The notes: a model not told the origin generated them from the sequence alone. A stretch of DNA of 17,534 nt from JAXDBW01 sp034678405 (GCA_034678405.1 JAXDBW010000025.1:1-17534), one strand, 5' to 3'; positions 6,455 to 13,364 are shown, counted from the stretch's first letter. Numbers and translations are program-made.

Positions 6455-7405
6455 TTATTCAAATAATTGAATATTGCCGCCGGTATGGAGAAAGAGGACG
6501 TGCTCGCCTGGGGTAATCGTGCCGTCGGTGCAGTACTCGAGCAGCGCGGCAGCAGCTTTGCCAGTGTAGTAGCTATCGAGCATGACGCCCTCGGTTTGGG
6601 CAAATTGGACGACGGCCGATTCAGCCGCTTCAGTTTTTTGGCCATAGCCCGGGCCGACGAACCGGTCATCGATCACCACCCAGTCATCATTGACCGTCAC
6701 CTGCGTGAGGGCGGCCGTCTCATGCATGAGCCGGGTGACGATTGGCCGCTGTTCCTCCAGCGGTCGGGAGATGGTGATGCCCGTAATTGTGCCCGGCCAT
6801 CCGGTCATGCCCTTGCCAACGAGTAGTCCAGCGTGGGTACCACCAGAGCCTGAGGTCACGATCAGTCGGCTAAACTGCATATTATGTTCTTTTTCGTAGG
6901 CCACGATTTCCTTCATGCACGAGATGTAGCCCGCTGACCCCAGTGGGGTTGATCCGCCGACGGGCAAAGTGTAGACATTTTTTCCCTGCTGCCTGAGTGT
7001 TTCAGCGAGTCGGAGTGATTCTTCTTCGAGCCAGTCCCAGTCATGTGAATCATAGTGGTGGACGGTGGCTCCGAGGAGCTGACTGATGCGGAGATTGCCA
7101 TTGCTGATCTTCGGCTTCGGACCAACCACGAGATGGACATCCATATGGTAGCGGCTGCCATAGCCGGCGGCGATGCGACAGAAGTTTGACTGAGTCGAAC
7201 CAACGGCAATCAGTGTATCAGCGCCACGAGCCGTGGCGTCAGCCATGAGCAGGTCGAGCTTGCGTGTTTTATTTCCCCCAAAGGCAAAGCCGGTGAGGTC
7301 ATCACGTTTGATCCAGAGGTCACGCCCGTGTTTTTTGGAGAGCATCTCAAGTCGATGGAGTGGCGTCGGGGTTAGGGACAGTGAGACGGAGGCAAGCTGG
7401 GTCAT
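6455..7405 (-). CDS. PLP-dependent D-cysteine desulfhydrase / ACC deaminase family enzyme
   Basis: The product has 316 residues, typical for this fold-type II family, whose members release ammonia from D-cysteine, 1-aminocyclopropane-1-carboxylate or L-cysteate. The PLP-binding lysine is K46 in F-G-G-N-K-T-R-K-L. It is followed by V-G-S-T-Q-S-N-F-C-R (substrate site, 68-77), the phosphate loop T-S-G-S-G-G-T-H-A-G (184-193), and a closing L-F-L-H-T-G-G-N. The end motif and the S-N-F-C-R variant favour a D-cysteine desulfhydrase-like rather than a true ACC deaminase activity, but the substrate cannot be settled by eye. Its ATG overlaps the stop of the MazG gene by four bases (ATGA), so the two are translationally coupled. 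It is the third gene of the operon starting at 8385. Confidence 0.85.
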   Translation of the reverse strand: MTQLASVSLSLTPTPLHRLEMLSKKHGRDLWIKRDDLTGFAFGGNKTRKLDLLMADATARGADTLIAVGSTQSNFCRIAAGYGSRYHMDVHLVVGPKPKISNGNLRISQLLGATVHHYDSHDWDWLEEESLRLAETLRQQGKNVYTLPVGGSTPLGSAGYISCMKEIVAYEKEHNMQFSRLIVTSGSGGTHAGLLVGKGMTGWPGTITGITISRPLEEQRPIVTRLMHETAALTQVTVNDDWVVIDDRFVGPGYGQKTEAAESAVVQFAQTEGVMLDSYYTGKAAAALLEYCTDGTITPGEHVLFLHTGGNIQLFE

Positions 7406-7716
7406 TTCTTCGCAAATCGATTATTGTCTCGCCCATACACTTTTGCCATTGTTTTTTGAAACGCCGCGTCGAGATCAATACCTTCGCTATTTGCCAGGCA
7501 ACTCAGAGTGAAGAGAATGTCGCCCATTTCATCAGCAATCTCGTTATCAGCCTCAGTCGCTTTTTTCTGTTTCGGTCCGTATCGATGGTTGACCTCGCGG
7601 GCGAGCTCGCCGAGCTCCTCCGTGAGGCGAGCGAGCATCACCATCGGCGGCCAGTACCCGTCGGCGAATTGATTGACCCATTCATGAGTTTGGCGTTGCA
7701 TTGTGTCAAGTGACAT
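7402..7716 (-). CDS. MazG-like nucleotide pyrophosphohydrolase, YpjD type
   Basis: A compact 104-residue all-alpha protein that should hydrolyse nucleoside triphosphates to monophosphates and pyrophosphate, a house-cleaning role. The metal-binding signature is visible as E33-E34-L-G-E37 and E63-M-G-D66. The segment M-L-A-R-L-T-E-E-L-G-E-L-A-R-E-V-N-H-R-Y-G closely resembles Bacillus YpjD as I remember it. The start at 7716 lies 12 bases after the stop of the phosphatidyltransferase gene and lacks a ribosome binding site. An internal ATG at 7701 would also be possible, but the longer form matches the usual N-terminus better. The gene end overlaps the PLP enzyme start in an ATGA. The preferred nucleotide is unknown. 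Confidence 0.88.
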   Translation of the reverse strand: MSLDTMQRQTHEWVNQFADGYWPPMVMLARLTEELGELAREVNHRYGPKQKKATEADNEIADEMGDILFTLSCLANSEGIDLDAAFQKTMAKVYGRDNNRFAKK

Positions 7717-7728
7717 GGGAGAAGAATA

Positions 7729-8385
7729 TTACTTATCTTGTGTATCTTTTTTGTACAATCGTTTTTGGACGGTGCTGACATTGACGATCAGAGCCACGCC
7801 TACCGCGGCAGCCAGGATGGGGAGGATGATTTCTAGTACCCTGGTTGAGGAGAAAATAATAATAGTATTCATAATAATCAGCCCAATCTTGGCTTCGTTC
7901 ATACCGATACGGGCGATGCCCATCTGGAATTCCTGCGTGATACCATAGAGGAGGTAGGTACTGACGAAGAGTGAGCCGAAGCCGATCATCAGCGCGAGGA
8001 GCCACCGCCCCATGTCGGGGAGGAGAAAGGCATAGGCCATGATGAGCCCACCGAGGAACATAAAGTCAAAAAGGTGATCCATATAGTGGCCCCAGTGCTT
8101 GAGGCCACTGCCGCGATAGCGGCCGACAGCTCCATCGAGCGAGTCGGTGATGTATTGGATGATGATGATGGCTGAGAGGGCCCAGAGCCAGTGCAGGGAT
8201 GTCCGGGCGACCCACCCGACGCCGACGGCGAGGATAGCACAATACAGTGTGGCGTAGGTTAGGTTTTTGCCATTGATCCACCGGGGTAGATGAGGGATGG
8301 TCGCTGCGATCCAGCGTTGCTCGAGATCCCAGAGTCGCCAGCGCTGCGTTTTTGCGACGTGCGTGTCGCCGTCTGATGAGGTCAT
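7729..8385 (-). CDS. CDP-alcohol phosphatidyltransferase family membrane enzyme
   Basis: The family joins a CDP-linked lipid or alcohol to a second alcohol in the membrane, for phospholipids or inositol-type lipids. From the ATG at 8385 the protein has 218 residues; an upstream frame to 8538 crosses the promoter region and opposes the divergent gene, so it is rejected. The signature lies at 81-107: D81-x2-D84-G85-x2-G88-R89-x9-G99-x3-D103-x3-D107. All four metal-binding aspartates and the arginine are present; the usual alanine before the arginine is glycine. About five to six helices follow the motif pattern of the family. It leads the operon with MazG, the PLP enzyme and the small peptide. 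Which alcohol it uses cannot be told from sequence. Confidence 0.85.
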   Translation of the reverse strand: MTSSDGDTHVAKTQRWRLWDLEQRWIAATIPHLPRWINGKNLTYATLYCAILAVGVGWVARTSLHWLWALSAIIIIQYITDSLDGAVGRYRGSGLKHWGHYMDHLFDFMFLGGLIMAYAFLLPDMGRWLLALMIGFGSLFVSTYLLYGITQEFQMGIARIGMNEAKIGLIIMNTIIIFSSTRVLEIILPILAAAVGVALIVNVSTVQKRLYKKDTQDK

Positions 8386-8391
8386 ATATCT

Positions 8392-8397
8392 ATTGTA
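8392..8397 (-). promoter_or_regulatory. -10 element of the phosphatidyltransferase operon, leaderless layout
   Basis: TACAAT on the minus strand stands exactly six bases before the ATG at 8385, the same arrangement as at the DUF2079 gene. No good -35 hexamer and no ribosome binding site are seen. Transcription would begin at the start codon itself. Confidence 0.5.
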
Positions 8398-8433
8398 CAC
8401 TACCTCGTCACCAAACTCTACTAAGTGCCAATG

Positions 8434-8442
8434 TGCTATACT
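8434..8442 (+). promoter_or_regulatory. Extended -10 element of the DUF998-like gene, leaderless layout
   Basis: TG, one base, then TATACT (8437-8442), followed by exactly six bases and the ATG at 8449. No ribosome binding site and no clear -35 are present, which is acceptable for an extended -10 promoter. It diverges from the phosphatidyltransferase promoter 40 bases away. Confidence 0.55.
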
Positions 8443-8448
8443 CACCCC

Positions 8449-9027
8449 ATGACTATGACCTATCTTGGTATCGGAGGTGTAATACTGGGCATTATCCTTA
8501 CCCACCTCGCAATGCTGACATTTTATAAAAAATATCAATACTGGTGGAATTATTATAGCGATCTCGGGTACCTGAAGAACCGACCGCTCTCCCGGTGGCT
8601 GAATGGTATTGGTTTTACCGCCTTTGGATTTGCAACTGGGTTACTATGGTACCTCTTGGCTCAGGATGTGCCTGGCTGGGGGTGGCTCATCTGGATGACG
8701 GGCTGGCTCGGGAGCGCTGGACTCATCGGGGTAGTGGCGATCCCCTATGACAAATATCTCAAGGGTCGTTCACTGGTGCACGGCGCCTGTGTACTGGTTG
8801 GCAATATCATGGTCAACCTGGCCATCATCCTCGCCAATGCTTACATCGGTTCGGTCTGGGTGTGGCTCCACGTCGGGTGGTTTCTCGTTTACTTCAGCAT
8901 CTGGGCGTACACGGGTCGGATCTACAAACACGATCTCAAAGAAGCCCGGCCGCTGCATGCGCCGGTGCAACGTCTCTATGTGTGGACACTAGAGCTGGCG
9001 GCTATCGTGCTATTCCTGGCTCGCTGA
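8449..9027 (+). CDS. Six-helix membrane protein, DUF998-like
   Basis: The protein has 192 residues from the ATG at 8449. An in-frame ATG at 8425 lies upstream of the -10 element and is rejected. Six hydrophobic helices fill nearly the whole chain: roughly 5-25, 50-72, 75-97, 106-128, 132-152 and 170-190. Between helices 1 and 2 is Y-Y-S-D-L-G-Y-L-K-N-R-P, and after helix 3 comes A-I-P-Y-D with R-S-L-V-H-G. The S-D-L-G and H-G positions recall DUF998/frag1-type integral membrane proteins, some of which act in lipid or stress-related processes; the assignment is tentative. It is divergently transcribed from a phospholipid synthesis-type gene with a shared 63-base control region, which weakly supports a link to the membrane. 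Its last 18 bases overlap the end of msrB on the other strand. Confidence 0.6.
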   Translation: MTMTYLGIGGVILGIILTHLAMLTFYKKYQYWWNYYSDLGYLKNRPLSRWLNGIGFTAFGFATGLLWYLLAQDVPGWGWLIWMTGWLGSAGLIGVVAIPYDKYLKGRSLVHGACVLVGNIMVNLAIILANAYIGSVWVWLHVGWFLVYFSIWAYTGRIYKHDLKEARPLHAPVQRLYVWTLELAAIVLFLAR

Positions 9028-9405
9028 TTTTTCTCGGAAGTCGAGCGCGAGTGAATTAATGCAGTAGCGCTGGCCGGTTGGTTTTGGCCCATCATCGAAG
9101 ACGTGACCCAGATGCGCGCCGCAGTTGGCGCAGAGTACTTCGGTCCGGCGGACGCCGAGTTCATAGTCGTCCTGGGTTTTGATGTTCGCATTTTCTGCTA
9201 TGTCCCAAAATGATGGCCAGCCGGTGCCCGAGTCAAATTTCGTGTCGGAGGAGAAGAGTTTCTCGCCGCAATTCACGCAGACATACATGCCCTTCGCATC
9301 GTTATGCAGCCATTTGCCCGAGCCGGGCGGTTCAGTGCCCTTCAGGAAGCAGACGTTGTACTGCTCCTCGGTGAGATTTGGGTTCTTTTTTTGATCGTCA
9401 TGCAT
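9010..9405 (-). CDS. msrB: Peptide-methionine (R)-S-oxide reductase
   Basis: MsrB reduces the R isomer of methionine sulfoxide in proteins. The 131-residue protein has both zinc pairs, C43-V-N-C46 and C92-A-N-C95, the G-T-G-W-P-S-F core, G-H-V-F-D-D-G-P, and the catalytic C115 in R-Y-C-I-N-S-L-A-L. There is no signal peptide, so it acts in the cytoplasm. An AAGGAAG site overlaps the stop of the peptidase gene before it, seven bases from the ATG, which fixes the start. It is the last gene of the ATP-grasp, peptidase, msrB operon. The end converges on the DUF998-like gene with an 18-base overlap, and no terminator is seen there. MsrA is encoded separately at 14502-15032. Confidence 0.95.
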   Translation of the reverse strand: MHDDQKKNPNLTEEQYNVCFLKGTEPPGSGKWLHNDAKGMYVCVNCGEKLFSSDTKFDSGTGWPSFWDIAENANIKTQDDYELGVRRTEVLCANCGAHLGHVFDDGPKPTGQRYCINSLALDFREKSASQE

Positions 9406-9416
9406 AGAGCGCTTCC

Positions 9417-9917
9417 TTATGGTAGTGGTTTATACTGTTTGCCGAGCTGGAAGTCATGTCGACTGATGGCCATCAGCCATTGATGAGTTGTTTCCTTTTT
9501 ATCATGTCCGTGCCAACGCTTGAGAAACTGGACGCGGGAGACAGCAAAACGCTTGCCATTCCATGGATCCTGGAGTTTAATCTGCCGGGCGGTGACGCCA
9601 GTAACCAATGCATAGTGCTCGACGTTGGCCGAGGGTTCGACATAGTCTACAATCACGGGGTGCCCCCAGGCTACCAGAAATTGTAATTCCTCAATGGTCG
9701 CCCGCTCATTGACGTAGACATACAGCCCGGCACGCTGGGCTGTACGCACCATCGCGTGATGTGTCGTGCCGTATTGTTTCGACGTATGCATTTGCCTGGC
9801 GAGCCGCTCCTCAGAGACTCTTTTCTTGAAGAAGGCTAATACCATCTTCAGTGCGGCCGGCCCACAGGTGTAGTAGGTCCGTTGGTGATAATAGGGAATT
9901 GTCAAGCTCGTTTTCAT
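9417..9917 (-). CDS. Cytoplasmic C39-like papain-fold cysteine peptidase
   Basis: The product has 166 residues from the ATG at 9917, which overlaps the TGA of the ATP-grasp gene (ATGA); a frame from 9938 is longer but less likely. The peptidase C39-type landmarks are all visible: Q12 (oxyanion) and C18 in H-Q-R-T-Y-Y-T-C-G-P-A-A, H101 in E-H-Y-A-L-V-T-G-V, and D117 in L-Q-D-P-W-N-G-K, followed by V-S-R-V-Q-F-L-K-R-W. Known C39 domains cut double-glycine leader peptides when fused to ABC exporters, or act as bacteriocin-type and other peptidases. Here there is no transporter domain, no signal peptide and no helix, so it is a stand-alone cytoplasmic enzyme. Tight coupling to an ATP-grasp ligase suggests the two make and cut, or make and trim, the same peptide bond. 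Substrate unknown. Confidence 0.8.
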   Translation of the reverse strand: MKTSLTIPYYHQRTYYTCGPAALKMVLAFFKKRVSEERLARQMHTSKQYGTTHHAMVRTAQRAGLYVYVNERATIEELQFLVAWGHPVIVDYVEPSANVEHYALVTGVTARQIKLQDPWNGKRFAVSRVQFLKRWHGHDKKETTHQWLMAISRHDFQLGKQYKPLP

Positions 9918-11200
9918 AGTTCCCAGAGGTATCCCCAACTACTCAATTTATCGGAATCTTCGTACCATCGGTCTCCAATATCTTTGCGATAATACATATT
10001 TGGAATCAAAATATTTTTTATGCGGTTGTATGCCTGGGTTTGCGCTTCCCGCATTGTTACGCCGGAGCCAGCCACAATAATTGATACTCCGGTATTGCCG
10101 GTGAGAATCCACTCGTTATTTACCAGCTTTACATCTTCGATATGAATACCCTCTCTATTTTTCCCCTTGAAGACAATCACTGCATTTTTTGAGTACACAT
10201 TAAACGTGCGCTGATCACGAAACGGAAAGGGGGGCACTACGAGCCGCACGCCCATGTGAAACCCCCTTTTTACTCGGATTTCGAAGCGTTTACCCGCGGC
10301 CATATGATACAGAAACTCGGCGGTCGGCATCTGCAGACTCTCTTGCTGGATATTAATTGTGGGATATCCAAATCGCGTTGTGAATTCGAGTGGGTATATA
10401 CCATTGCCATTGACGATACAGTTCAGATCGATGTACCCGACGTACCGTTCTTGCGCCAGAGTTCCCTCCATCTTTTTGAGAGTGCTATTAAATAATCGAT
10501 TGGGTCCACTCCAAAACATTGTCGTGCCCATTTCTCCGGTCGATGGTCCAATGTTGCCAGGGAATAGCTTTTTGTGTTCAAAATTAATATTGATGGGGTA
10601 GAGGAATTCGCGTCCGTTAAAAAAAGCCCCGACAGCCACCTCGACACCGTTTACTTTTCGCTGGAGCTGAAATTTCTTGATCTTCGCTGCCCAGACGTGT
10701 TTATAGGCCGAGAGTATACGAATCATGTCTCTGCCGTCTTTTTCCATGCCAACAAAGAGGAGATTCTTCAGGATATCCCCCGATGGTTTGAGCACATATT
10801 CATCTGGCTGCTGGCGGACATACTCAATTGCCGCATCAAAATCTGAGAATTCTTGATAGGGAAGTATATTAATCCCATGCCGTTTCAGCTCCTCTTGCCC
10901 AAAGGACCGCTCGTCTTCCAGGCGATCAGTATAGGGGGTGCCCCCGATAACTAATTTCCCACCCTTTTTTAGTCGCTGGGCATCTGCTCCCATCCCGAGC
11001 GTATCGTCAAATATGACCACGTCAGCCCATTCTGCATCCTTTTTCCAATCATATGATTTCTCCACAAACCCATCGGCGATGTCTCGTTCTGTTTTCTGGT
11101 GTATGTAGTATTTGACGGGGTAGCCTTCCTGGCGGATCTGCCAGGCAATATCTCCAATAAGGGCGTCATCTGAGACGAAAAGGAATTTTTTAGTCTCCAT
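9914..11200 (-). CDS. PurD-like ATP-grasp ligase of unknown substrate
   Basis: The 428-residue protein has the ATP-grasp fold and reads like a divergent relative of phosphoribosylamine-glycine ligase. The ATP-binding lysine is K138 in Y-V-L-K-P-S-G-D, with G-V-E-V-A-V-G-A-F-F-N-G (185-196) and G-P-S-T-G-E-M-G-T (218-226), which parallels G-P-N-T-G-G-M-G in PurD. The metal-binding end of the site appears as P-L-E-F-T-T-R-F-G-Y-P. The C-terminus (A-Y-N-R-I, Y-Y-R-K-D-I-G-D-R) also resembles PurD. The N-terminus, however, is S-D-D-A-L-I-G-D-I-A-W, not the usual G-x-G-G-R-E-H. No other purine gene is near. It starts the operon with the C39-like peptidase and msrB. A carboxylate-amine ligation is the safe prediction; purine synthesis is possible but not favoured by the context. 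Confidence 0.75.
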   Translation of the reverse strand: METKKFLFVSDDALIGDIAWQIRQEGYPVKYYIHQKTERDIADGFVEKSYDWKKDAEWADVVIFDDTLGMGADAQRLKKGGKLVIGGTPYTDRLEDERSFGQEELKRHGINILPYQEFSDFDAAIEYVRQQPDEYVLKPSGDILKNLLFVGMEKDGRDMIRILSAYKHVWAAKIKKFQLQRKVNGVEVAVGAFFNGREFLYPININFEHKKLFPGNIGPSTGEMGTTMFWSGPNRLFNSTLKKMEGTLAQERYVGYIDLNCIVNGNGIYPLEFTTRFGYPTINIQQESLQMPTAEFLYHMAAGKRFEIRVKRGFHMGVRLVVPPFPFRDQRTFNVYSKNAVIVFKGKNREGIHIEDVKLVNNEWILTGNTGVSIIVAGSGVTMREAQTQAYNRIKNILIPNMYYRKDIGDRWYEDSDKLSSWGYLWEL

Positions 11201-11209
11201 AGTATCTAT

Positions 11210-11218
11210 AGTATATCA
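11210..11218 (-). promoter_or_regulatory. Extended -10 element of the ATP-grasp operon
   Basis: On the minus strand TG, one base, then TATACT (11210-11215), nine bases before the ATG at 11200. No ribosome binding site lies between, so the leader would be only two or three bases long. No -35 hexamer is evident. Confidence 0.5.
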
Positions 11219-11242
11219 CGTTCTGTATGAGTCGATAGTAAA

Positions 11243-11266
11243 TGCCCGCCATGGGCATGGCGGGCA
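11243..11266 (-). terminator. Palindromic hairpin after the DUF2807 gene, possible terminator
   Basis: TGCCCGCCAT (11243-11252) pairs perfectly with ATGGCGGGCA (11257-11266) around a 4-base loop. It lies 27 bases beyond the stop of the DUF2807 gene, so it may end that transcript. The following minus-strand bases are only TTTACT, a poor T-tract. It could instead be a dispersed palindromic repeat. Confidence 0.5.
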
Positions 11267-11293
11267 GGTACTCTACATGATCGGCGCTACTAT

Positions 11294-12319
11294 TTATGTG
11301 TCGTTAGTGGTGTCTTCTAGAATTTCATCAAGCACATTGTCACTTTCTGCGTTTTCATTGGTGTTGGCCTCCTGCATGGATTCATTGGTTGAGTCATTTT
11401 GATTACTCGTCTCTTCCATCGATTCGTCGGTCGTTTCGTTTTGATCGTCCACAGCCTCAATAGATTCTTCATTGGTATCATCCATGTCGGCCTCGTCATC
11501 CGTCATTTCATCGCCGGTTTCTAGATTCTTGATACTACCGACGCCGTTCACTTGTTGATCGACATCCGTGGGATTCCCTGCATAGGAGATTGAGCCCGCT
11601 CCATTGACCTCGGCTTTCAGGGTGCCTGATGAGTAGACCTCGGCACTGCCGGCGCCGTTAATCTCGACCGAGACATCCGTACCGATAAGTTCTCGGGCAT
11701 TGATATCACCAGCCCCATCGATAGAGAGCTCCTGGGCGTCTGCCCGACCAGAGAGTTCGGCACTGCCCGCACCAGAAATATTCAAACTAAACGTATCGAG
11801 GTCGAGCGCCATATCGATATCGCCCGCACCATTGATCTGGATATCGAGCGTGTCACCGGCAAACGTCTCGTTAGTATTGATGTCCATTGCCCCATCGACC
11901 GACAATTCTTGCAGATTGGTGACGGTGAGTGTGTAGGTCACGGTATCTTTCTTTGGTCCGACGAAGAACAGCTGCTGATACCACGGCCGGTCCGAATCGA
12001 CGGTAAGGGCTTCCTCGTCAGTATCGACCGTGATCCATTCGAGATATTTCTCTGGAGCCGAAATACTGAGTGCGTTCTCCTCTCCCTGAGTGATCACCAG
12101 TGTCCCCACGCCCGCTGCCATATGCGCCGTGGTGAAGCTTTCGACGGTGAAATCTTTTGTCTTCGTATCACCATACCCACCACCACCAAAGAGGAGTACC
12201 ACGATGACAATGATCGCGGCGGTGATCAGAAGCCAGGTGACGATACTGGTCTGACCATGGGATGGTGCCGGGGTAGTAGGCTTTTCTTGGGGAGCCGACT
12301 GCTGTGGCTGGTTTTCCAT
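11294..12319 (-). CDS. DUF2807 (head GIN domain) surface protein with an acidic tail
   Basis: The product has 341 residues from the ATG at 12319; a TTG at 12337 with a weak GGG site upstream would add six. Residues 1-23 are polar, Gln- and Pro-rich, then one helix at about 24-44 ends in G-G-G-G-Y-G. The central domain (about 60-265) is built of repeating short strands with N-G-A-G-D-I, S-G-A-G-S-A, D-G-A-G-D-I and N-G-A-G-S-A, the pattern of DUF2807 beta-helix domains ('head GIN', putative adhesin). The last 70 or so residues are low complexity and strongly acidic, rich in Asp, Glu, Asn, Ser and Thr, with E-S-M-x-E repeated. The likely topology is one anchor helix with the beta-helix and tail outside. 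It diverges from the ABC exporter genes. An adhesin or envelope-stress role is inferred from family only. Confidence 0.82.
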   Translation of the reverse strand: MENQPQQSAPQEKPTTPAPSHGQTSIVTWLLITAAIIVIVVLLFGGGGYGDTKTKDFTVESFTTAHMAAGVGTLVITQGEENALSISAPEKYLEWITVDTDEEALTVDSDRPWYQQLFFVGPKKDTVTYTLTVTNLQELSVDGAMDINTNETFAGDTLDIQINGAGDIDMALDLDTFSLNISGAGSAELSGRADAQELSIDGAGDINARELIGTDVSVEINGAGSAEVYSSGTLKAEVNGAGSISYAGNPTDVDQQVNGVGSIKNLETGDEMTDDEADMDDTNEESIEAVDDQNETTDESMEETSNQNDSTNESMQEANTNENAESDNVLDEILEDTTNDT

Positions 12320-12393
12320 ACTAATGAAATTGCTCAATAATTATTACCCTATCCTAGCATAAAAAGAGACGCCCGGCGAGGCCTAGAGTATTT

Positions 12394-12412
12394 AGGAGGG
12401 AGGTGATATACT
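12394..12412 (+). promoter_or_regulatory. Extended -10 element overlapping a Shine-Dalgarno-like stretch
   Basis: TG, one base, TATACT (12407-12412) lies 16 bases before the ABC ATPase start, giving a leader of about 9-10 bases without a ribosome binding site. Directly upstream, AGGAGGGAGGTGAT (12394-12407) includes a nine-base match to the 16S tail complement, but it is 21 bases from the ATG and would not be in an mRNA started from this -10. Confidence 0.45.
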
Positions 12413-12428
12413 GTAGGCCACTCTGCCT

Positions 12429-13364
12429 ATGACTATCATCGCAGTCGACAATTTGTATAAAGAATTTCCGTTTCCGGGCAAGAAAGAAAAGCTGGTGGCC
12501 GTGAATCATGTTTCGTTTGCCGTGGAAAAAGGGGAGGTATTTGGCATGCTTGGGCCAAATGGCGCAGGCAAGACGACGACCCTTGAGATTATCGAGGGAC
12601 TCCAGGATGCCACCGGCGGTACCGCCACTATCAACGGACTCGACACGCACACGGATCGCGAGCGGGTAAAGCGGATGATTGGCATCCAACTACAGTCATC
12701 GGCCTACTATGAATATCTCCAGCTCGGGGAAATCCTCGACCTGTTTGGGACGTTTTATGGTAAACGGGTGGACGTCGATGCTCTCCTCGATATTGTCAGC
12801 CTGCGGGACAAAAAGAAATCACTGATTAAGCAGCTCTCAGGTGGGCAGCAGCAGCGATTTTCTATCTGTGCGGCACTGGTGAATGATCCAGAAATCGTCT
12901 TCCTCGATGAGCCGACGACCGGCCTCGACCCGTATGCCCGGCGGATGATGTGGAATTTTATTAAGAAAATCAATGAGCAGGGCAAAACGGTGGTCCTCAC
13001 CACTCACTATATGGAAGAAGCACAATTCCTCTGCGACCGGGTAGGAATCATGGACAGCGGAAAAGTCGTAGCCATGGATACTCCGCGCGAGTTGATTCAG
13101 GGGCTGAAATCATCAGCGCGCATCCAGTTTGGGGCGCACGAGTCATTTGACCTCGATACGCTGATGAGCATCGATGGCGTGCTCACGGTTGATCGTAATG
13201 ATCATAATGTGTACACCCTGCGAGTAACAAAAGCAAATGAGGTATTGCCCTCCCTCTATAAATGGGCAGAGCAGCAGCGGGTCTTCATGGGAGATTTGCA
13301 AATGCTCTCGTCAGATCTCGAAGATGTATTTCTCGAATTAACTGGTAAGCAGCTGCATGAATAA
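12429..13364 (+). CDS. ABC transporter ATP-binding subunit, exporter type
   Basis: The 311-residue cytoplasmic subunit has every nucleotide-binding motif: Walker A G42-P-N-G-A-G-K-T-T50, Q-loop around Q87-Q89, signature L136-S-G-G-Q140, Walker B I-V-F-L-D-E-P (156-162), D-loop G-L-D-P and switch H193 in T-T-H-Y-M-E-E-A. A C-terminal extension of about 90 residues (D-S-G-K-V-V-A-M-D-T onward) is typical of drug- and lipid-exporter ATPases of the ABC-2 class. Its end overlaps the start of the permease gene by eight bases, so the two make one exporter, probably as a dimer of each subunit. A short leader without a ribosome binding site precedes the ATG. The cargo cannot be predicted. Confidence 0.95.
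   Translation: MTIIAVDNLYKEFPFPGKKEKLVAVNHVSFAVEKGEVFGMLGPNGAGKTTTLEIIEGLQDATGGTATINGLDTHTDRERVKRMIGIQLQSSAYYEYLQLGEILDLFGTFYGKRVDVDALLDIVSLRDKKKSLIKQLSGGQQQRFSICAALVNDPEIVFLDEPTTGLDPYARRMMWNFIKKINEQGKTVVLTTHYMEEAQFLCDRVGIMDSGKVVAMDTPRELIQGLKSSARIQFGAHESFDLDTLMSIDGVLTVDRNDHNVYTLRVTKANEVLPSLYKWAEQQRVFMGDLQMLSSDLEDVFLELTGKQLHE

Noticed and set aside
6367..6669. A 100-codon minus-strand frame ending in the hydrophobic peptide
   Set aside because: Its first 70 codons overlap the PLP enzyme in another phase and have shadow-like composition; only the last 28 codons, after the enzyme's stop, are plausible.
7729..8538. Long form of the phosphatidyltransferase starting at 8538
   Set aside because: The extra 51 residues cross the divergent promoter region and the start of the opposite gene, and have no family similarity; the ATG at 8385 fits the -10 element.
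9914..11293. A graspetide-type modified-peptide cluster
   Set aside because: An ATP-grasp ligase and a C39-like peptidase are present, but I found no precursor peptide gene in the gaps, and the ligase resembles PurD more than known graspetide ligases.
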